Shown: positions 42,742 to 51,942 of the stretch, in pieces
Numbering within the stretch: position 1 is the first letter of the stretch
Layout: the number at the start of each line of letters is the position of its first letter
Program-made: the position numbers and the translations under genes
The notes under the pieces: model-generated
Told to the model about the DNA's origin: nothing
The model's database searches: none
The model's input: the letters and a program-made list of their open reading frames with translations, nothing else
Source of the DNA: Oscillospiraceae bacterium
GTDB taxonomy: Bacteria > Bacillota > Clostridia > Oscillospirales > Acutalibacteraceae
Length of the DNA: 64,000 nucleotides
Assembly (NCBI GenBank): GCA_022508805.1
Contig: JAFLUM010000008.1
Span: forward strand, 39,828 to 103,827
Direction: 5' to 3'

Positions 42742-45372
42742 TTATTTTTTGCTCAGCTTTTCGATGCTTTCGTCAAGCATTTTAAGCTTTTCGGTATATT
42801 TTGCAAGGTTTTCGCGTTGGGCGTTGACTACCGCCTCAGGAGCTTTTGCGACAAAGTTCTCATTATTGAGCTTTGAGGATGCAAAGTTGATCTCCTTCAG
42901 CACGCCCTCACGCTCCTTTTCAAGGCGGGCAAGCTCTGCTTTAAAGTCCACCAGCTCCTCCATAGGAATAAACAGTCTTGCGTCCTCGGTGATTATCGCT
43001 ACTGCATCGTCGCTTTCAAAGCCGCTGACACACTCTACCTGTGATGCGGATGCAAGGCGGACAAAGAAGTTTGCCCCCTCTTTAAAGGTCTCGGGGAACG
43101 CCGTCTCGATAAAGAGCTTTGCCTTTTTTGAAGGCGGAACGTTCATCTCGGCGCGGCGGTTGCGGACTGCCTTGACAGCGGTCATTATGCGCTCCATTTC
43201 GGTCTCTTCTGCGATAAACACAAGGCTTTCGCTAAACTCAGGCCACTCTGACACCATTATTGAGTCACCCGTGTGCGGCAAGGTCTGCCAAATTTCTTCG
43301 GTAATAAAGGGCATAAACGGGTGTAGGAGTTTGAGCGTATTCGACATAACGAACACAAGAACTGCCTTGACTGCCTTCTTTGCCTCTTCGCTGTCGCCGT
43401 TAAGACGGATCTTTGCGATCTCAATATACCAGTCACAGAAAACATCCCAAATGAAATCGTAAAGTCTTTGTACTGCCATACCGAGCTCATATTTTTCAAG
43501 AGAATCCGTAACGCCCTTAACAAGCTCGTTATATTTGCTTAATATCCACTTATCTTCAATGGCAAGATTTTCGGGCACGTGCGGAGCGGGCTCATTTTCA
43601 CCTAAATTCATCAGGATAAATCGTGCGGCGTTCCAAATCTTATTGGCAAAGTTGCGGCTTGCCTCAACACGTTCATCAGAAAAACGCATATCGTTTCCGG
43701 GACTGTTGCCGGTTGCCAAGGTAAAGCGAAGAGCATCGGCGCCGTACTTGTCGATAATCTCTAAGGGGTCGATGCCGTTGCCCAAGGATTTGGACATCTT
43801 TCTGCCAAGCGCATCGCGGACAAGTCCGTGGATAAGCACCGTGTCAAAGGGGGCTTTGCCTGTCTGCTCGATTCCCGAGAACATCATACGCATTACCCAG
43901 AACGGTATAATGTCGTAGCCTGTTACAAGTGTGTTTGTGGGGTAATAATGTTTTAAATCCTCGGTATCATCGGGCCAGCCGAGAGTTGAGAACGGCCACA
44001 GAGCCGAAGAGAACCAAGTATCAAGCGTATCGGGATCTTGTGCGATATTCGTACTGCCGCAGTGGGCGCATTTTTCGGGCGCAGTGCGCGAAACCGTGAT
44101 CTCGCCGCAGTCAGCGCAGTACCACGCGGGGACACGGTGACCCCACCAAAGCTGACGGGAAATACACCAGTCGCGGATATTTTCGAGCCAATGGAAATAC
44201 ACCTTTTCAAAGCGCTGAGGAATAAATTTCGTTTCGCCGTCTTTGACCGCGTCAATGGCAGGACCTGCAAGAGGCTTCATCTTCACGAACCACTGCTTTG
44301 AAACACGAGGCTCGACTGTCGTTCCGCAGCGGTAGCAGGTACCCACGTTATGGGAATAATCCTCGATTTTAACAAGCGCACCTTCAGCCTCAAGGTCTTT
44401 AACGATTACCTTGCGAGCCTCATAACGGTCCATACCTGCATAAGCGGGATAATCGTCGGTGATTTTTGCATCGTCGGTCATAACGTTGATGATCGGGAGA
44501 TCATGGCGAAGTCCCACCTCAAAATCGTTGGGGTCGTGGGCAGGAGTTATTTTAACTACACCCGTTCCAAAATCCATCTCAACATAATCGTCCGCAACGA
44601 CGGGGATTTCACGGTGAACAATAGGCAGAATAAGCATTTTGCCCACCATATCCTTATATCTTTCATCCTTGGGATTGACCGCAACCGCAGTATCTCCCAA
44701 AAGCGTTTCGGGACGTGTTGTAGCGAGTTCAAGATATCCGCTGCCGTCCTTAAACGGATAGCGCAAATGCCAAAAATGACCCGCCTGCTCCTCATACTCA
44801 ACCTCGGCATCGGATATGGAGGTCAGGCAGTGAGGGCACCAGTTGATTATTCTTTCGCCGCGATAGATAAGCCCTTTTTCGTAAAGGTTGCAGAAAACCT
44901 CATTGACCGCCTTGTTACAGCCCTCGTCAAGGGTAAAGCGCTCACGCTCCCAGTCGCAGGAGGAGCCCATTTTTTTAAGCTGCTCGATAATTCTGCCACC
45001 GTACTGAGCCTTCCACGCCCAAGCACGCTCAAGGAATTTTTCTCGGCCTAAATCTTCTTTAGTCAGACCCTCTTTTTTCATAGCCTCCACTATTTTTGCC
45101 TCGGTAGCAATAGACGCGTGATCCGTGCCCGGCAGCCACAGGGTGTCGTAACCCGCCATTCTGTGATAGCGGATAAGAATATCCTGCAGCGTATTGTCAA
45201 GGGCGTGACCCATATGGAGCTGTCCCGTAATGTTTGGGGGCGGAATAACTATGGTATAAGTTTTTTTGCCCTCCTCACGCTTTGCGTGAAAATATCCGCC
45301 GTCAAGCCAAGATTTATAAATCCTATCTTCGACAGAACGCGGATTATACTGTTTTTCAAGTTCCTTAGACAT
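42742..45372 (-). CDS. valS: Valyl-tRNA synthetase
   Basis: 876 residues. The start is ATG 45372 ([11 protein letters not shown]), with AAGGAGA 8 bases upstream. The open frame continues upstream through the T-box leader but that part is not protein. The class I signatures are GQLHMGHAL (HIGH type) and [11 protein letters not shown] (KMSKS). A zinc-type pair (CADCGE, CAHCGS) and the C-terminal coiled coil ([16 protein letters not shown]) are present. It attaches valine to tRNA-Val and is controlled by the upstream T-box. Confidence 0.97.
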   Translation of the reverse strand: MSKELEKQYNPRSVEDRIYKSWLDGGYFHAKREEGKKTYTIVIPPPNITGQLHMGHALDNTLQDILIRYHRMAGYDTLWLPGTDHASIATEAKIVEAMKKEGLTKEDLGREKFLERAWAWKAQYGGRIIEQLKKMGSSCDWERERFTLDEGCNKAVNEVFCNLYEKGLIYRGERIINWCPHCLTSISDAEVEYEEQAGHFWHLRYPFKDGSGYLELATTRPETLLGDTAVAVNPKDERYKDMVGKMLILPIVHREIPVVADDYVEMDFGTGVVKITPAHDPNDFEVGLRHDLPIINVMTDDAKITDDYPAYAGMDRYEARKVIVKDLEAEGALVKIEDYSHNVGTCYRCGTTVEPRVSKQWFVKMKPLAGPAIDAVKDGETKFIPQRFEKVYFHWLENIRDWCISRQLWWGHRVPAWYCADCGEITVSRTAPEKCAHCGSTNIAQDPDTLDTWFSSALWPFSTLGWPDDTEDLKHYYPTNTLVTGYDIIPFWVMRMMFSGIEQTGKAPFDTVLIHGLVRDALGRKMSKSLGNGIDPLEIIDKYGADALRFTLATGNSPGNDMRFSDERVEASRNFANKIWNAARFILMNLGENEPAPHVPENLAIEDKWILSKYNELVKGVTDSLEKYELGMAVQRLYDFIWDVFCDWYIEIAKIRLNGDSEEAKKAVKAVLVFVMSNTLKLLHPFMPFITEEIWQTLPHTGDSIMVSEWPEFSESLVFIAEETEMERIMTAVKAVRNRRAEMNVPPSKKAKLFIETAFPETFKEGANFFVRLASASQVECVSGFESDDAVAIITEDARLFIPMEELVDFKAELARLEKEREGVLKEINFASSKLNNENFVAKAPEAVVNAQRENLAKYTEKLKMLDESIEKLSKK

Positions 45373-45388
45373 ATTTTTTGTCTCCTTC

Positions 45389-45646
45389 AAAAAAATTCGC
45401 CCCATACAGACAGTATGAGGCGAAATAAATTCCGTGGTACCACTCAAATTGCCGCAAAAAATGCGACCTCTCAAAGCCCGTTAACGGCGGCAACCCGTTT
45501 TTGCTTAACGGCACATACGCACTTTAGGCAAAACCGCTCAAAAGCGACGGCGACCTGACCGCTGTACCGTCTTGCACCGACCGACGGCTCTCTGAAACAG
45601 TGAAGGGCAGATCTTACTCTTTTTCACAGCGTTTAATACTATATTG
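45389..45646 (-). promoter_or_regulatory. T-box riboswitch leader of valS
   Basis: On the minus strand, in order: an AGTA and AGAGAG Stem I region, a candidate Val specifier GTC followed by A (45557-45559), the T-box GTGGTACCACGG (45432-45443), and a terminator. The terminator stem TTCGCCtCATAC / GTATGgGGCGAA lies at 45396-45424, followed by seven T. Uncharged tRNA-Val would bind the specifier and T-box bulge, prevent termination and allow valS expression. Confidence 0.88.
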
Positions 45647-45652
45647 AAACTG

Positions 45653-45681
45653 ATTTTATCAGTATTGTGCCGATTTGTCAA
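45653..45681 (-). promoter_or_regulatory. Sigma-A promoter of the valS T-box transcript
   Basis: On the minus strand a perfect TTGACA (45676-45681), 17 bp, then TAAAAT (45653-45658). The -35 contains the stop codon of the upstream gene, and the -10 lies in ACTGATAAAATCAGT. Confidence 0.75.
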
Positions 45682-46532
45682 GAATTTTGACCGTTATTAT
45701 TGGTATTCTCTTCCTGTTGAGGTGCAGAAGGAGCTACGGGTTGCTGCGGAACCGTACCGCCGTTCTGCGGAACATACGGCTGACCGGGCTGTACGGGAGT
45801 GCCGAAATACTGTGCGTTCAACGCCGCCTGTTTTTTCTTTTTCTTTTTGCTTGAAACCATAACAGCAACAATAATCACAACGATTATCAGTACAAAGATT
45901 GCTATGCCGCCGATAATTATAGCTTTTATGCCCGACAAGCCTAATCCGTTGTCTTCAATATTCACGGTGATAGTGTTAACAAGCTGATTTGTAAGCGCGT
46001 CGCAAGCCGCTTCAGTGTCATACGTAGTTGCCGTAATATAAATGACATACTGTCCTCTGGGGATCATCACCTGTCTTTGGTACAGTGATATGGACTGACC
46101 GGTATAATCGCTCAGAGTCTGTGTGCTTTTGACAAGTACATAGTCGAAGCTCTCTGCCTTCTCAACCGTGGCACTAAATGAATCAAATTTAACAGAAAAT
46201 CCTGATGTTGAGTACTGACTTTTCATCTCATTTTTATACTGTTCCTCAAATCCGGCATCTTCATCCAGAAGATCCTTCGCTTTAAGTCCCAAAACGTTCG
46301 ACTGCAATACATAAATATTGTAGTTATTGCCGGAATAAAACTCCTCACCGTCTACAACTACTACCTCATCGCCCTCGACAAACTCCAAAACACCTGAAGC
46401 TGAATTATCCGTGCTTTCCTCATAATTTTCCGGCGGCTCTATTGAATAATACTCGCCGCTGAACGCAAAAGCGCCCACAGACATTACGGCGATAAGCATT
46501 ACCGCCAAAACTGATGAAATTACTTTTTTCAT
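45678..46532 (-). CDS. Membrane-anchored extracytoplasmic protein of unknown function
   Basis: 284 residues: signal peptide (about 4-24), an acidic extracytoplasmic domain of about 170 residues, a membrane helix (about 204-229), a KKKKKK stop-transfer patch, and a low-complexity Pro/Gln/Asn tail in the cytosol. The outer domain (YVIYITATTYDTEAACDAL) is of unknown fold. The start overlaps comF by 4 bases, and the stop codon sits within the valS promoter. No family assigned. Confidence 0.7.
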   Translation of the reverse strand: MKKVISSVLAVMLIAVMSVGAFAFSGEYYSIEPPENYEESTDNSASGVLEFVEGDEVVVVDGEEFYSGNNYNIYVLQSNVLGLKAKDLLDEDAGFEEQYKNEMKSQYSTSGFSVKFDSFSATVEKAESFDYVLVKSTQTLSDYTGQSISLYQRQVMIPRGQYVIYITATTYDTEAACDALTNQLVNTITVNIEDNGLGLSGIKAIIIGGIAIFVLIIVVIIVAVMVSSKKKKKKQAALNAQYFGTPVQPGQPYVPQNGGTVPQQPVAPSAPQQEENTNNNGQNS

Positions 46533-47257
46533 ACATTATCCTCTTCTTTCTTTTCATTTTTACCTGTCAATGCCGCAGTTACGCAGTAGACCTTTTCGGC
46601 TCCGCGGATTTTTAATATCCTCGCGCACTCATTTAAAGTCGCACCGGTGGTTTTTATATCATCCACAAGCAAAACAGTTTTTCCTTTTACTAAATCTGAG
46701 GATTTAACATCGTACACGCCCAGCACATTGCCGGAACGCTCGGCGCTTCCCATTCTGTGCTGAATACCCGTTTCAAAAAGCTTGATTAAAACGTCCTTGC
46801 AGGGGATTTTCAAAGCAGCCGACAAACAGCCTGCCAAAAGCTCGCTTTGGTTATACGGTCTGTGCCGCTTTTGATATCCCGTGAAAGGTATGTATGTTAT
46901 AAAATCAAAGGTTATTCCAACAAAATCCTCGGTTACCGATTTTGCCATATCCTGTGCCAAACTGTATGCTATATAATCCCTGCCGCCGAATTTTAAAAGC
47001 TGTAATGAGGTGCGTATACCGTTTTCATAGTAAAACGGTGCCGTAACACCGTCATACCTCATTTGGCGCCCTTTACAGTCGCAGCGGCTTTTTTCTGCCC
47101 CGCAGGATTTGCACTTTTCGCCCTTAATTACAGGTAATGTGCGTTTGCAGTCCTCACACAATGTCTCTTTTCGCTCGATAAGCTCGCCGCAGTATCGGCA
47201 CTGCTTAGTCAAAATAAGCGAAAGAATAAAATCCTTGATTTTGGGGAGCTTCATCAC
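46529..47257 (-). CDS. ComF family phosphoribosyltransferase-like protein
   Basis: 242 residues. N-terminal zinc-ribbon cysteines (CRYCGE, CEDCK, CKSCGAEKSRCDC) precede a PRTase fold with the PRPP loop VLLVDDIKTTGATL and the ComF mark YNQSELLA. ComF is linked to DNA uptake and late recombination in competent bacteria. It is coupled to both neighbours by 4-base overlaps. Confidence 0.9.
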   Translation of the reverse strand: MMKLPKIKDFILSLILTKQCRYCGELIERKETLCEDCKRTLPVIKGEKCKSCGAEKSRCDCKGRQMRYDGVTAPFYYENGIRTSLQLLKFGGRDYIAYSLAQDMAKSVTEDFVGITFDFITYIPFTGYQKRHRPYNQSELLAGCLSAALKIPCKDVLIKLFETGIQHRMGSAERSGNVLGVYDVKSSDLVKGKTVLLVDDIKTTGATLNECARILKIRGAEKVYCVTAALTGKNEKKEEDNV

Positions 47258-47808
47258 ACTGTGAGTGAGGTTATTATGGTCGAATACACCTTGACGGGAT
47301 CGTCGATAAAGTTCTTCTTGACCTGTTCAAGCTGTAAGCTGTCAACAACGTATACCGACAGCTTCATAAGCACTGTGCCGCGGTCAAAAAGAGTAAAGGT
47401 TATGGTGTATCCGCCGTCTTCCTCGCTTTGTACCTCAATTTGATTTTCACGCTCGATCTTTGCACGGGTCATAAGCCTTATTGCGGAATTCACCGCTTTT
47501 TCCCTGACGGTTTTCGGTAGGCTCGTCTGCAAAAGCTCCGCCGCCTCACGCCCTCTCGGAGTGACCGAAATAACTTCTTCGCCGTCGGCGATGTCAGTAG
47601 TTATATTGCCGGTTTTTAAAAGCTCCTCAATAGCCTGACCTATTTCAAAGTAATTTGCAAGACCGTCCTCCTGCATGGCATCGTTGAGCATCTGTGCCGT
47701 CATGGGCGCGTCCACACTTTTAAGCAGATAGCACACCAACAGTCTGATATCGTCTCTGCTGCGAAGTCCTCCCGGTTCTATTCCTGCGTCAAATGCATCG
47801 TATTCCAT
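47254..47808 (-). CDS. DUF4364 family winged-helix protein
   Basis: 184 residues. The N-terminal block GIEPGGLRSRDDIRLLVCYL and the following winged-helix-like part (MTAQMLNDAMQEDG..., ISVTPRGREAAELL) match DUF4364 proteins of Clostridia. The C-terminal half is a beta-rich domain. It is probably DNA-binding, with target unknown. It is translationally coupled to comF and lies 5 bases after the phosphatase gene. Confidence 0.75.
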   Translation of the reverse strand: MEYDAFDAGIEPGGLRSRDDIRLLVCYLLKSVDAPMTAQMLNDAMQEDGLANYFEIGQAIEELLKTGNITTDIADGEEVISVTPRGREAAELLQTSLPKTVREKAVNSAIRLMTRAKIERENQIEVQSEEDGGYTITFTLFDRGTVLMKLSVYVVDSLQLEQVKKNFIDDPVKVYSTIITSLTV

Positions 47809-47813
47809 ATGAA

Positions 47814-48611
47814 TTACCCCTGTAAAAACTCAAGTATTTCTTTAATATCTTTATAAACGTATGTAGGTTTAATATCGCTTTCCTCAATATCCTGTTCGGT
47901 GCTTTCTCCGCTGAGGACACAAATTGTATCTACACCTGCGTTTACACCCGATGCGATATCGGTATAAAGCCTGTCGCCTATCACCACGGCATCCTCTTTC
48001 CCGAAAGGCGAACGCTGAACGGCAAAGTCTATCATAAAACTGTCAGGCTTGCCGATATAAAGCGGTCTGCGTTGAGCGGCATAATTTATCGCCTCACACA
48101 TGGCAAAGCAGTCGGGAACAAGCCCGAATTCCGTCGGGCAGCCTCTGTCGGGATTTGTGGCAATGTACGGGATATCCTTTTTAGTCTGCAATAAGAAAGA
48201 GACGTCCCAAAGCTTTTTGTAGGTAAGCTCCGTATCGTACCCAACGACTATGCAATCCACGTCATCTTCCGCTTCAGTCGTGATATTCACTCCCATTTTT
48301 TCCATTTCAAGAATCATTGAGTGTGTACCCATACAGTAGATTTTTTTATTCGGGAAATGCTCGTTTAAATAAAGTGCAGTTGCCTGTGAAGAGGTGAAAA
48401 AGTTGTCCTCCGTCACCTTTATACCCATATTTGAAAGTTTTATCACATAGTCCTTTACGGAGCGTGAAGAGTTATTCGTAATAAAGACGTACTGACCGCC
48501 GATTTTTTCTATATGAGCCAAAAATTCGTTCACTTTCTCAAAAAGCCGTGAACCCTCATATACAGTACCGTCCATATCAAGCAAAAAAAGTCTTTTATCT
48601 GCTAAAGACAT
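47814..48611 (-). CDS. HAD-IIA family phosphatase (NagD/AraL-like)
   Basis: 265 residues from ATG 48611 (MSLADKR); the upstream TTG-start extension covers the ribosome site GAGAGGGA. HAD motifs: LLDMDGTVYEGS (Asp nucleophile), ITNNSSRS, and GKPDSFM...VIGDRLYTDIASG. The capped IIA subclass removes phosphate from sugar phosphates or nucleotides, and the substrate is unknown. Confidence 0.88.
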   Translation of the reverse strand: MSLADKRLFLLDMDGTVYEGSRLFEKVNEFLAHIEKIGGQYVFITNNSSRSVKDYVIKLSNMGIKVTEDNFFTSSQATALYLNEHFPNKKIYCMGTHSMILEMEKMGVNITTEAEDDVDCIVVGYDTELTYKKLWDVSFLLQTKKDIPYIATNPDRGCPTEFGLVPDCFAMCEAINYAAQRRPLYIGKPDSFMIDFAVQRSPFGKEDAVVIGDRLYTDIASGVNAGVDTICVLSGESTEQDIEESDIKPTYVYKDIKEILEFLQG

Positions 48612-48634
48612 TTGAAAAAATCCCTCTCTCAACC

Positions 48635-49693
48635 CTATCTGTTAGCTTTAAGCGAAGCAAACAGCTTTACGTTCCCCGATTTTACCCGTGATATCACCGT
48701 GCCCTCCAAATATGTGAGGGCGGTACTTTTCATTTTAAGTGGTATGAGCATTGTTTTCATAACAAGTGACCGAGGCTTTGCAGTTTTAAGGGCTGTTCTT
48801 GTCCTCTCACTTGTTATCATTTTTTTGATTTGTTCTCTTTTTTCTTTTGATGTAAGCGTACAGTCGGAATTTGTCACATTCTCGATACAGCCTATCATAC
48901 GCTCAATGTAACGGCGCTGTATCATCTCCGCGCTCTCCTCGCTGTCAACTCCCCAATACCCGTAAAGCTCCAGCATCCAGCCGTGCTCTTCCTCACGTTT
49001 TTGGAGCATATCGCTACGGTACTTAGCAGTCTCACTTTCGGCGCGGGCACGCATAAAGTGGTAATATTTTTGCTCCATCAGCACCACACGCTCTACATCC
49101 CGTACAACGTCAAGATTAAAGGGAAAATCGTCCCAAAAGGTATTTTTGAAACGGATATTATTGTCTATTATATAATCTCTTTTGAAAAGCTTGTTCCACG
49201 GGGTATACAGCAGGTTTTTGTCAAACATTTCGTGGGCATATTCGCGGAACTCCTGCTGTGAGACAAACGCCTTTGAGGGTAAGCACTGCTCCTGAGTATA
49301 AAATTCCTTATCGGAATAATACGTGTCGATATAGTACCCTGCAACGACAAGCTGTGCATCATTTTCTTTTGCCACACGGTACATATCCTCGAACATAGTC
49401 GGCTCTGCCCAGTCGTCGGAATCCATAAAATACAGATACTCGCCGCGCGCCTTCGGAATAGCCGCATTTCGTGCGCTGGGTGCTCCGCCGTTTTTCTTAT
49501 GAATAACGGTTATGCGGCTGTCTTTAGCGGCATATTCATCGCATATTTTGCCGCTGTCATCGGGTGAACCGTCGTCCACCGCAATAAGCTCCCAATCGGT
49601 AAGTGTTTGTGACCGCAGGCTGTCAATAGCTTTGCAGATATAATCTTCTACCTTATACACGGGCATTATGGCGGTAATTTTTATATCGCTCAT
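48635..49693 (-). CDS. Glycosyltransferase family 2
   Basis: 352 residues. The GT-A core is ITAIMPVYKVEDYICKAIDSL, AVDDGSPDDSG, GGAPSARNAA and YFMDSDD (DxD metal site). It likely adds sugars to a surface polysaccharide on the cytosolic face. The start overlaps the stop of glf, so galactofuranose transfer is a reasonable guess. Confidence 0.9.
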   Translation of the reverse strand: MSDIKITAIMPVYKVEDYICKAIDSLRSQTLTDWELIAVDDGSPDDSGKICDEYAAKDSRITVIHKKNGGAPSARNAAIPKARGEYLYFMDSDDWAEPTMFEDMYRVAKENDAQLVVAGYYIDTYYSDKEFYTQEQCLPSKAFVSQQEFREYAHEMFDKNLLYTPWNKLFKRDYIIDNNIRFKNTFWDDFPFNLDVVRDVERVVLMEQKYYHFMRARAESETAKYRSDMLQKREEEHGWMLELYGYWGVDSEESAEMIQRRYIERMIGCIENVTNSDCTLTSKEKREQIKKMITSERTRTALKTAKPRSLVMKTMLIPLKMKSTALTYLEGTVISRVKSGNVKLFASLKANR

Positions 49694-50793
49694 TCACCCA
49701 GCTCCTTTTCGCAAAGAGACAGCGCAGCCTCAATGCATTTATCCATATCGTAATATTTATACTGCCCCAATCTGCCACCGAAAATCACATTTTTCTGGGC
49801 TTTTGCAAGATCGGCATACTTTTCGTAAAGAGCGTTGTTTTTCTCGTCATTTACGGGATAATACGGTTCGCCGCCCTCGCCCAAATCCACAGGATATTCC
49901 CTTGTTATGACGGTTTTGGGCTGATTACCGAACTCAAAATGCTTGTGCTCGATAATTCTTGTGAACGGTACCTCCCGCTCGGTATAATTGACCACGGCAA
50001 CGCCCTGATAATTCTCACAGTCCAGCATTTCGGTCTCAAAGCGTAAGCCTCTGTAAGCGAGATGCCCCAGAGAATAATCAAAAAATGAGTCAATTGTGCC
50101 CGTATATATGCATTTTTCGGCAAGCTTTAAAAAGCCTTCACGGTCAGAAAGGAAATCGGTGCTCAGACGTACCTCAATTCCTTCAAGCAGTTTTTCGATT
50201 ATAGTGTTATATCCGCCCACGGGTATGCCCTGCCAGCGGTCATTAAAATAGTTGTTATCGTAGGTGTATCTTACAGGCAAGCGCTTGATTATAAAGGTAG
50301 GGAGTTCTTTGCAGTCCCTGCCCCACTGCTTTTCGGTATAGCCTTTTATAAGCTTTGTGTAAATCTCGCGACCCACAAGGCTTATCGCCTGCTCTTCAAG
50401 ATTTTCAGGCTCACCCGTTATCTCCGAACGCTGTTTTTCGATTATCCCCATAGCCTCACAAGGCTCGGAGACACCAAACATTTGGGAGAAGGTGTTCATA
50501 TTAAAGGGCAGGTTATATACCTCCCCCTTATATTTTGCAACAGGCGAGTTTATAAAATTATTAAATTCACAAAGTCCGTTCACATAGTTCCACACTTGTC
50601 TGTTGCTTGTATGAAAAATATGTGCGCCGTATTTGTGCACGGTTATGCCTTCCACATTTTCACAATATATATTTCCCCCGACGTGGTCGCGTTTTTCAAG
50701 CACAAGGCATTTTTTACCCTTTTTCTTTGCCTCACAGGCAAATACAGCGCCGAAAAGTCCGCTGCCCACAATAAGGTAATCATACTGTTTCAT
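49690..50793 (-). CDS. glf: UDP-galactopyranose mutase
   Basis: 367 residues. FAD-binding YLIVGSGLFGAVFA, then EKRDHVGGNIYCE, HKYGAHIFHTSN, the GYTEKQWG block and RYTYDNNYFNDRWQGIP. It converts UDP-galactopyranose to UDP-galactofuranose for surface glycans. It is coupled to the GT2 gene and lies 2 bases after yebC. Confidence 0.95.
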   Translation of the reverse strand: MKQYDYLIVGSGLFGAVFACEAKKKGKKCLVLEKRDHVGGNIYCENVEGITVHKYGAHIFHTSNRQVWNYVNGLCEFNNFINSPVAKYKGEVYNLPFNMNTFSQMFGVSEPCEAMGIIEKQRSEITGEPENLEEQAISLVGREIYTKLIKGYTEKQWGRDCKELPTFIIKRLPVRYTYDNNYFNDRWQGIPVGGYNTIIEKLLEGIEVRLSTDFLSDREGFLKLAEKCIYTGTIDSFFDYSLGHLAYRGLRFETEMLDCENYQGVAVVNYTEREVPFTRIIEHKHFEFGNQPKTVITREYPVDLGEGGEPYYPVNDEKNNALYEKYADLAKAQKNVIFGGRLGQYKYYDMDKCIEAALSLCEKELGE

Positions 50794-50795
50794 AA

Positions 50796-51533
50796 TTATT
50801 CGTAATCGTCCTCGTTCTCCCAGTTATGATAAACGTTCTGAACGTCGTCGTTATCCTCAAACATCTCAAGCATTTTGCCCATATTCTTGATATCGTCGGG
50901 ATCTGTAAGCGTTGTATACGTTGAGGGAACGTACTCCACCTCGGCGGATACGAATGAATATCCCTTTGCCTCAAGGGCATCACGGACAGCGCCCATATCC
51001 GACGGCTCGGTACGAACATCGTATATCTCATCGTCCGTAATAAAGTCAACTGCACCGGCTTCAAGAGCGTCTTCCATAAGCTGTTCCTCGTCGATACCCT
51101 CTTTTTCGAAGATGATGACACCCTGACGGCTGAACATAAAGGAAACGCATCCGCTTTGTCCCATATTTCCGCCGAATTTGTCAAAATAATGGCGAACGTC
51201 GGCGGCGGTTCTGTTACGGTTGTCTGTAAGAGCCTCAACAATTACGGCGATGCCTGACGGACCGTAGCCCTCATACACGATATCCTCGTAATTATCGGCA
51301 GAGCCCTCGCCTGCGGCTTTTTTGATGATCCTGTCAATATTATCGTTAGGCACGTTGTTTGCCTTTGCCTTTGCGATAACGTCCTTCAGCTTTGTGTTGG
51401 CGGCAGGGTCCGGTCCACCCTCTTTAACCGCAACGGCGATCTCACGGCCGATTTTTGTAAACACCTTAGCGCGGGCGTTATCGGTCTTTTCTTTTTTTCT
51501 TTTGATTGTGCTCCATTTTGAATGTCCTGACAT
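50796..51533 (-). CDS. YebC/PmpR family translation or transcription regulator
   Basis: 245 residues with the invariant N-terminus [18 protein letters not shown] and [17 protein letters not shown]. Bacterial YebC proteins act as DNA-binding regulators or help translate polyproline stretches. A GTTCAC-TTGTT-GTGAAC palindrome (51553-51569) lies in the leader, about 20 bases before the start. GAGGT precedes the ATG. Confidence 0.95.
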   Translation of the reverse strand: MSGHSKWSTIKRKKEKTDNARAKVFTKIGREIAVAVKEGGPDPAANTKLKDVIAKAKANNVPNDNIDRIIKKAAGEGSADNYEDIVYEGYGPSGIAVIVEALTDNRNRTAADVRHYFDKFGGNMGQSGCVSFMFSRQGVIIFEKEGIDEEQLMEDALEAGAVDFITDDEIYDVRTEPSDMGAVRDALEAKGYSFVSAEVEYVPSTYTTLTDPDDIKNMGKMLEMFEDNDDVQNVYHNWENEDDYE

Positions 51534-51635
51534 AAAAATACCTCGATCAACAGTTCACAACAAGTGAACAAAATTATACAGATACATTTTATCACACAGC
51601 GGTAAATTTTTCAATATGTTTATTAGGTTTTGACA

Positions 51636-51731
51636 GAGGGAGTAACAATTCACTAAAGGTAATAAATCTGCCAAAACCATCAGTTTTTTACTCCCTCAGT
51701 CGGCTTCGCCGACAGCTCCCTCAAAGAGAGC
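51636..51731. repeat. CTCCCTCAGTCGG-family repeat, long copy
   Basis: GAGGGAGTAA (51636-51645) is inverted as TTACTCCCTC (51688-51697). This is followed by a hairpin CAGTCGGCTTCGCCGAC and AGCTCCCTCAAAGAGAGC. It shares CTCCCTCAGTCGG with 12303-12335. It lies in the 409-base gap between yebC and uxaC. Apart from this repeat, the yebC leader palindrome and the uxaC promoter, I see nothing there. Confidence 0.65.
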
Positions 51732-51877
51732 GCGGAAAAGTGTCTGATCTTTATTAAGTTAATGACATTACTTAAGGATGGGGGGATTTACTATCATCGC
51801 CTATCTTTGTTAGTGTATATTTTTTTGTTAGAACTTATTTGACACATTCATATTTTCAAAAAATTTTCATCGGGTAT

Positions 51878-51905
51878 TTGATTTTTATTTTATTTGTGCT
51901 ATTAT
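51878..51905 (+). promoter_or_regulatory. Sigma-A type promoter of uxaC
   Basis: TTGATT (51878-51883), 16 bp, TATTAT (51900-51905) with an extended TGC. AAAGGTGAT precedes ATG 51943. Confidence 0.5.
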
Positions 51906-51942
51906 ATCCATAAAGATATACACATATTTTAAAGGTGATATT

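Noticed and set aside
42749..43462. 237-codon frame opposite the 3' end of valS
   Set aside because: Serine-rich antisense shadow of the coiled-coil region.
44350..45051. 233-codon frame opposite valS
   Set aside because: It is the antisense shadow of a conserved gene and has no ribosome site or family likeness.
45373..45474. N-terminal extension of valS by 34 codons
   Set aside because: It reads through the T-box terminator, and the ribosome site and family start fit ATG 45372.
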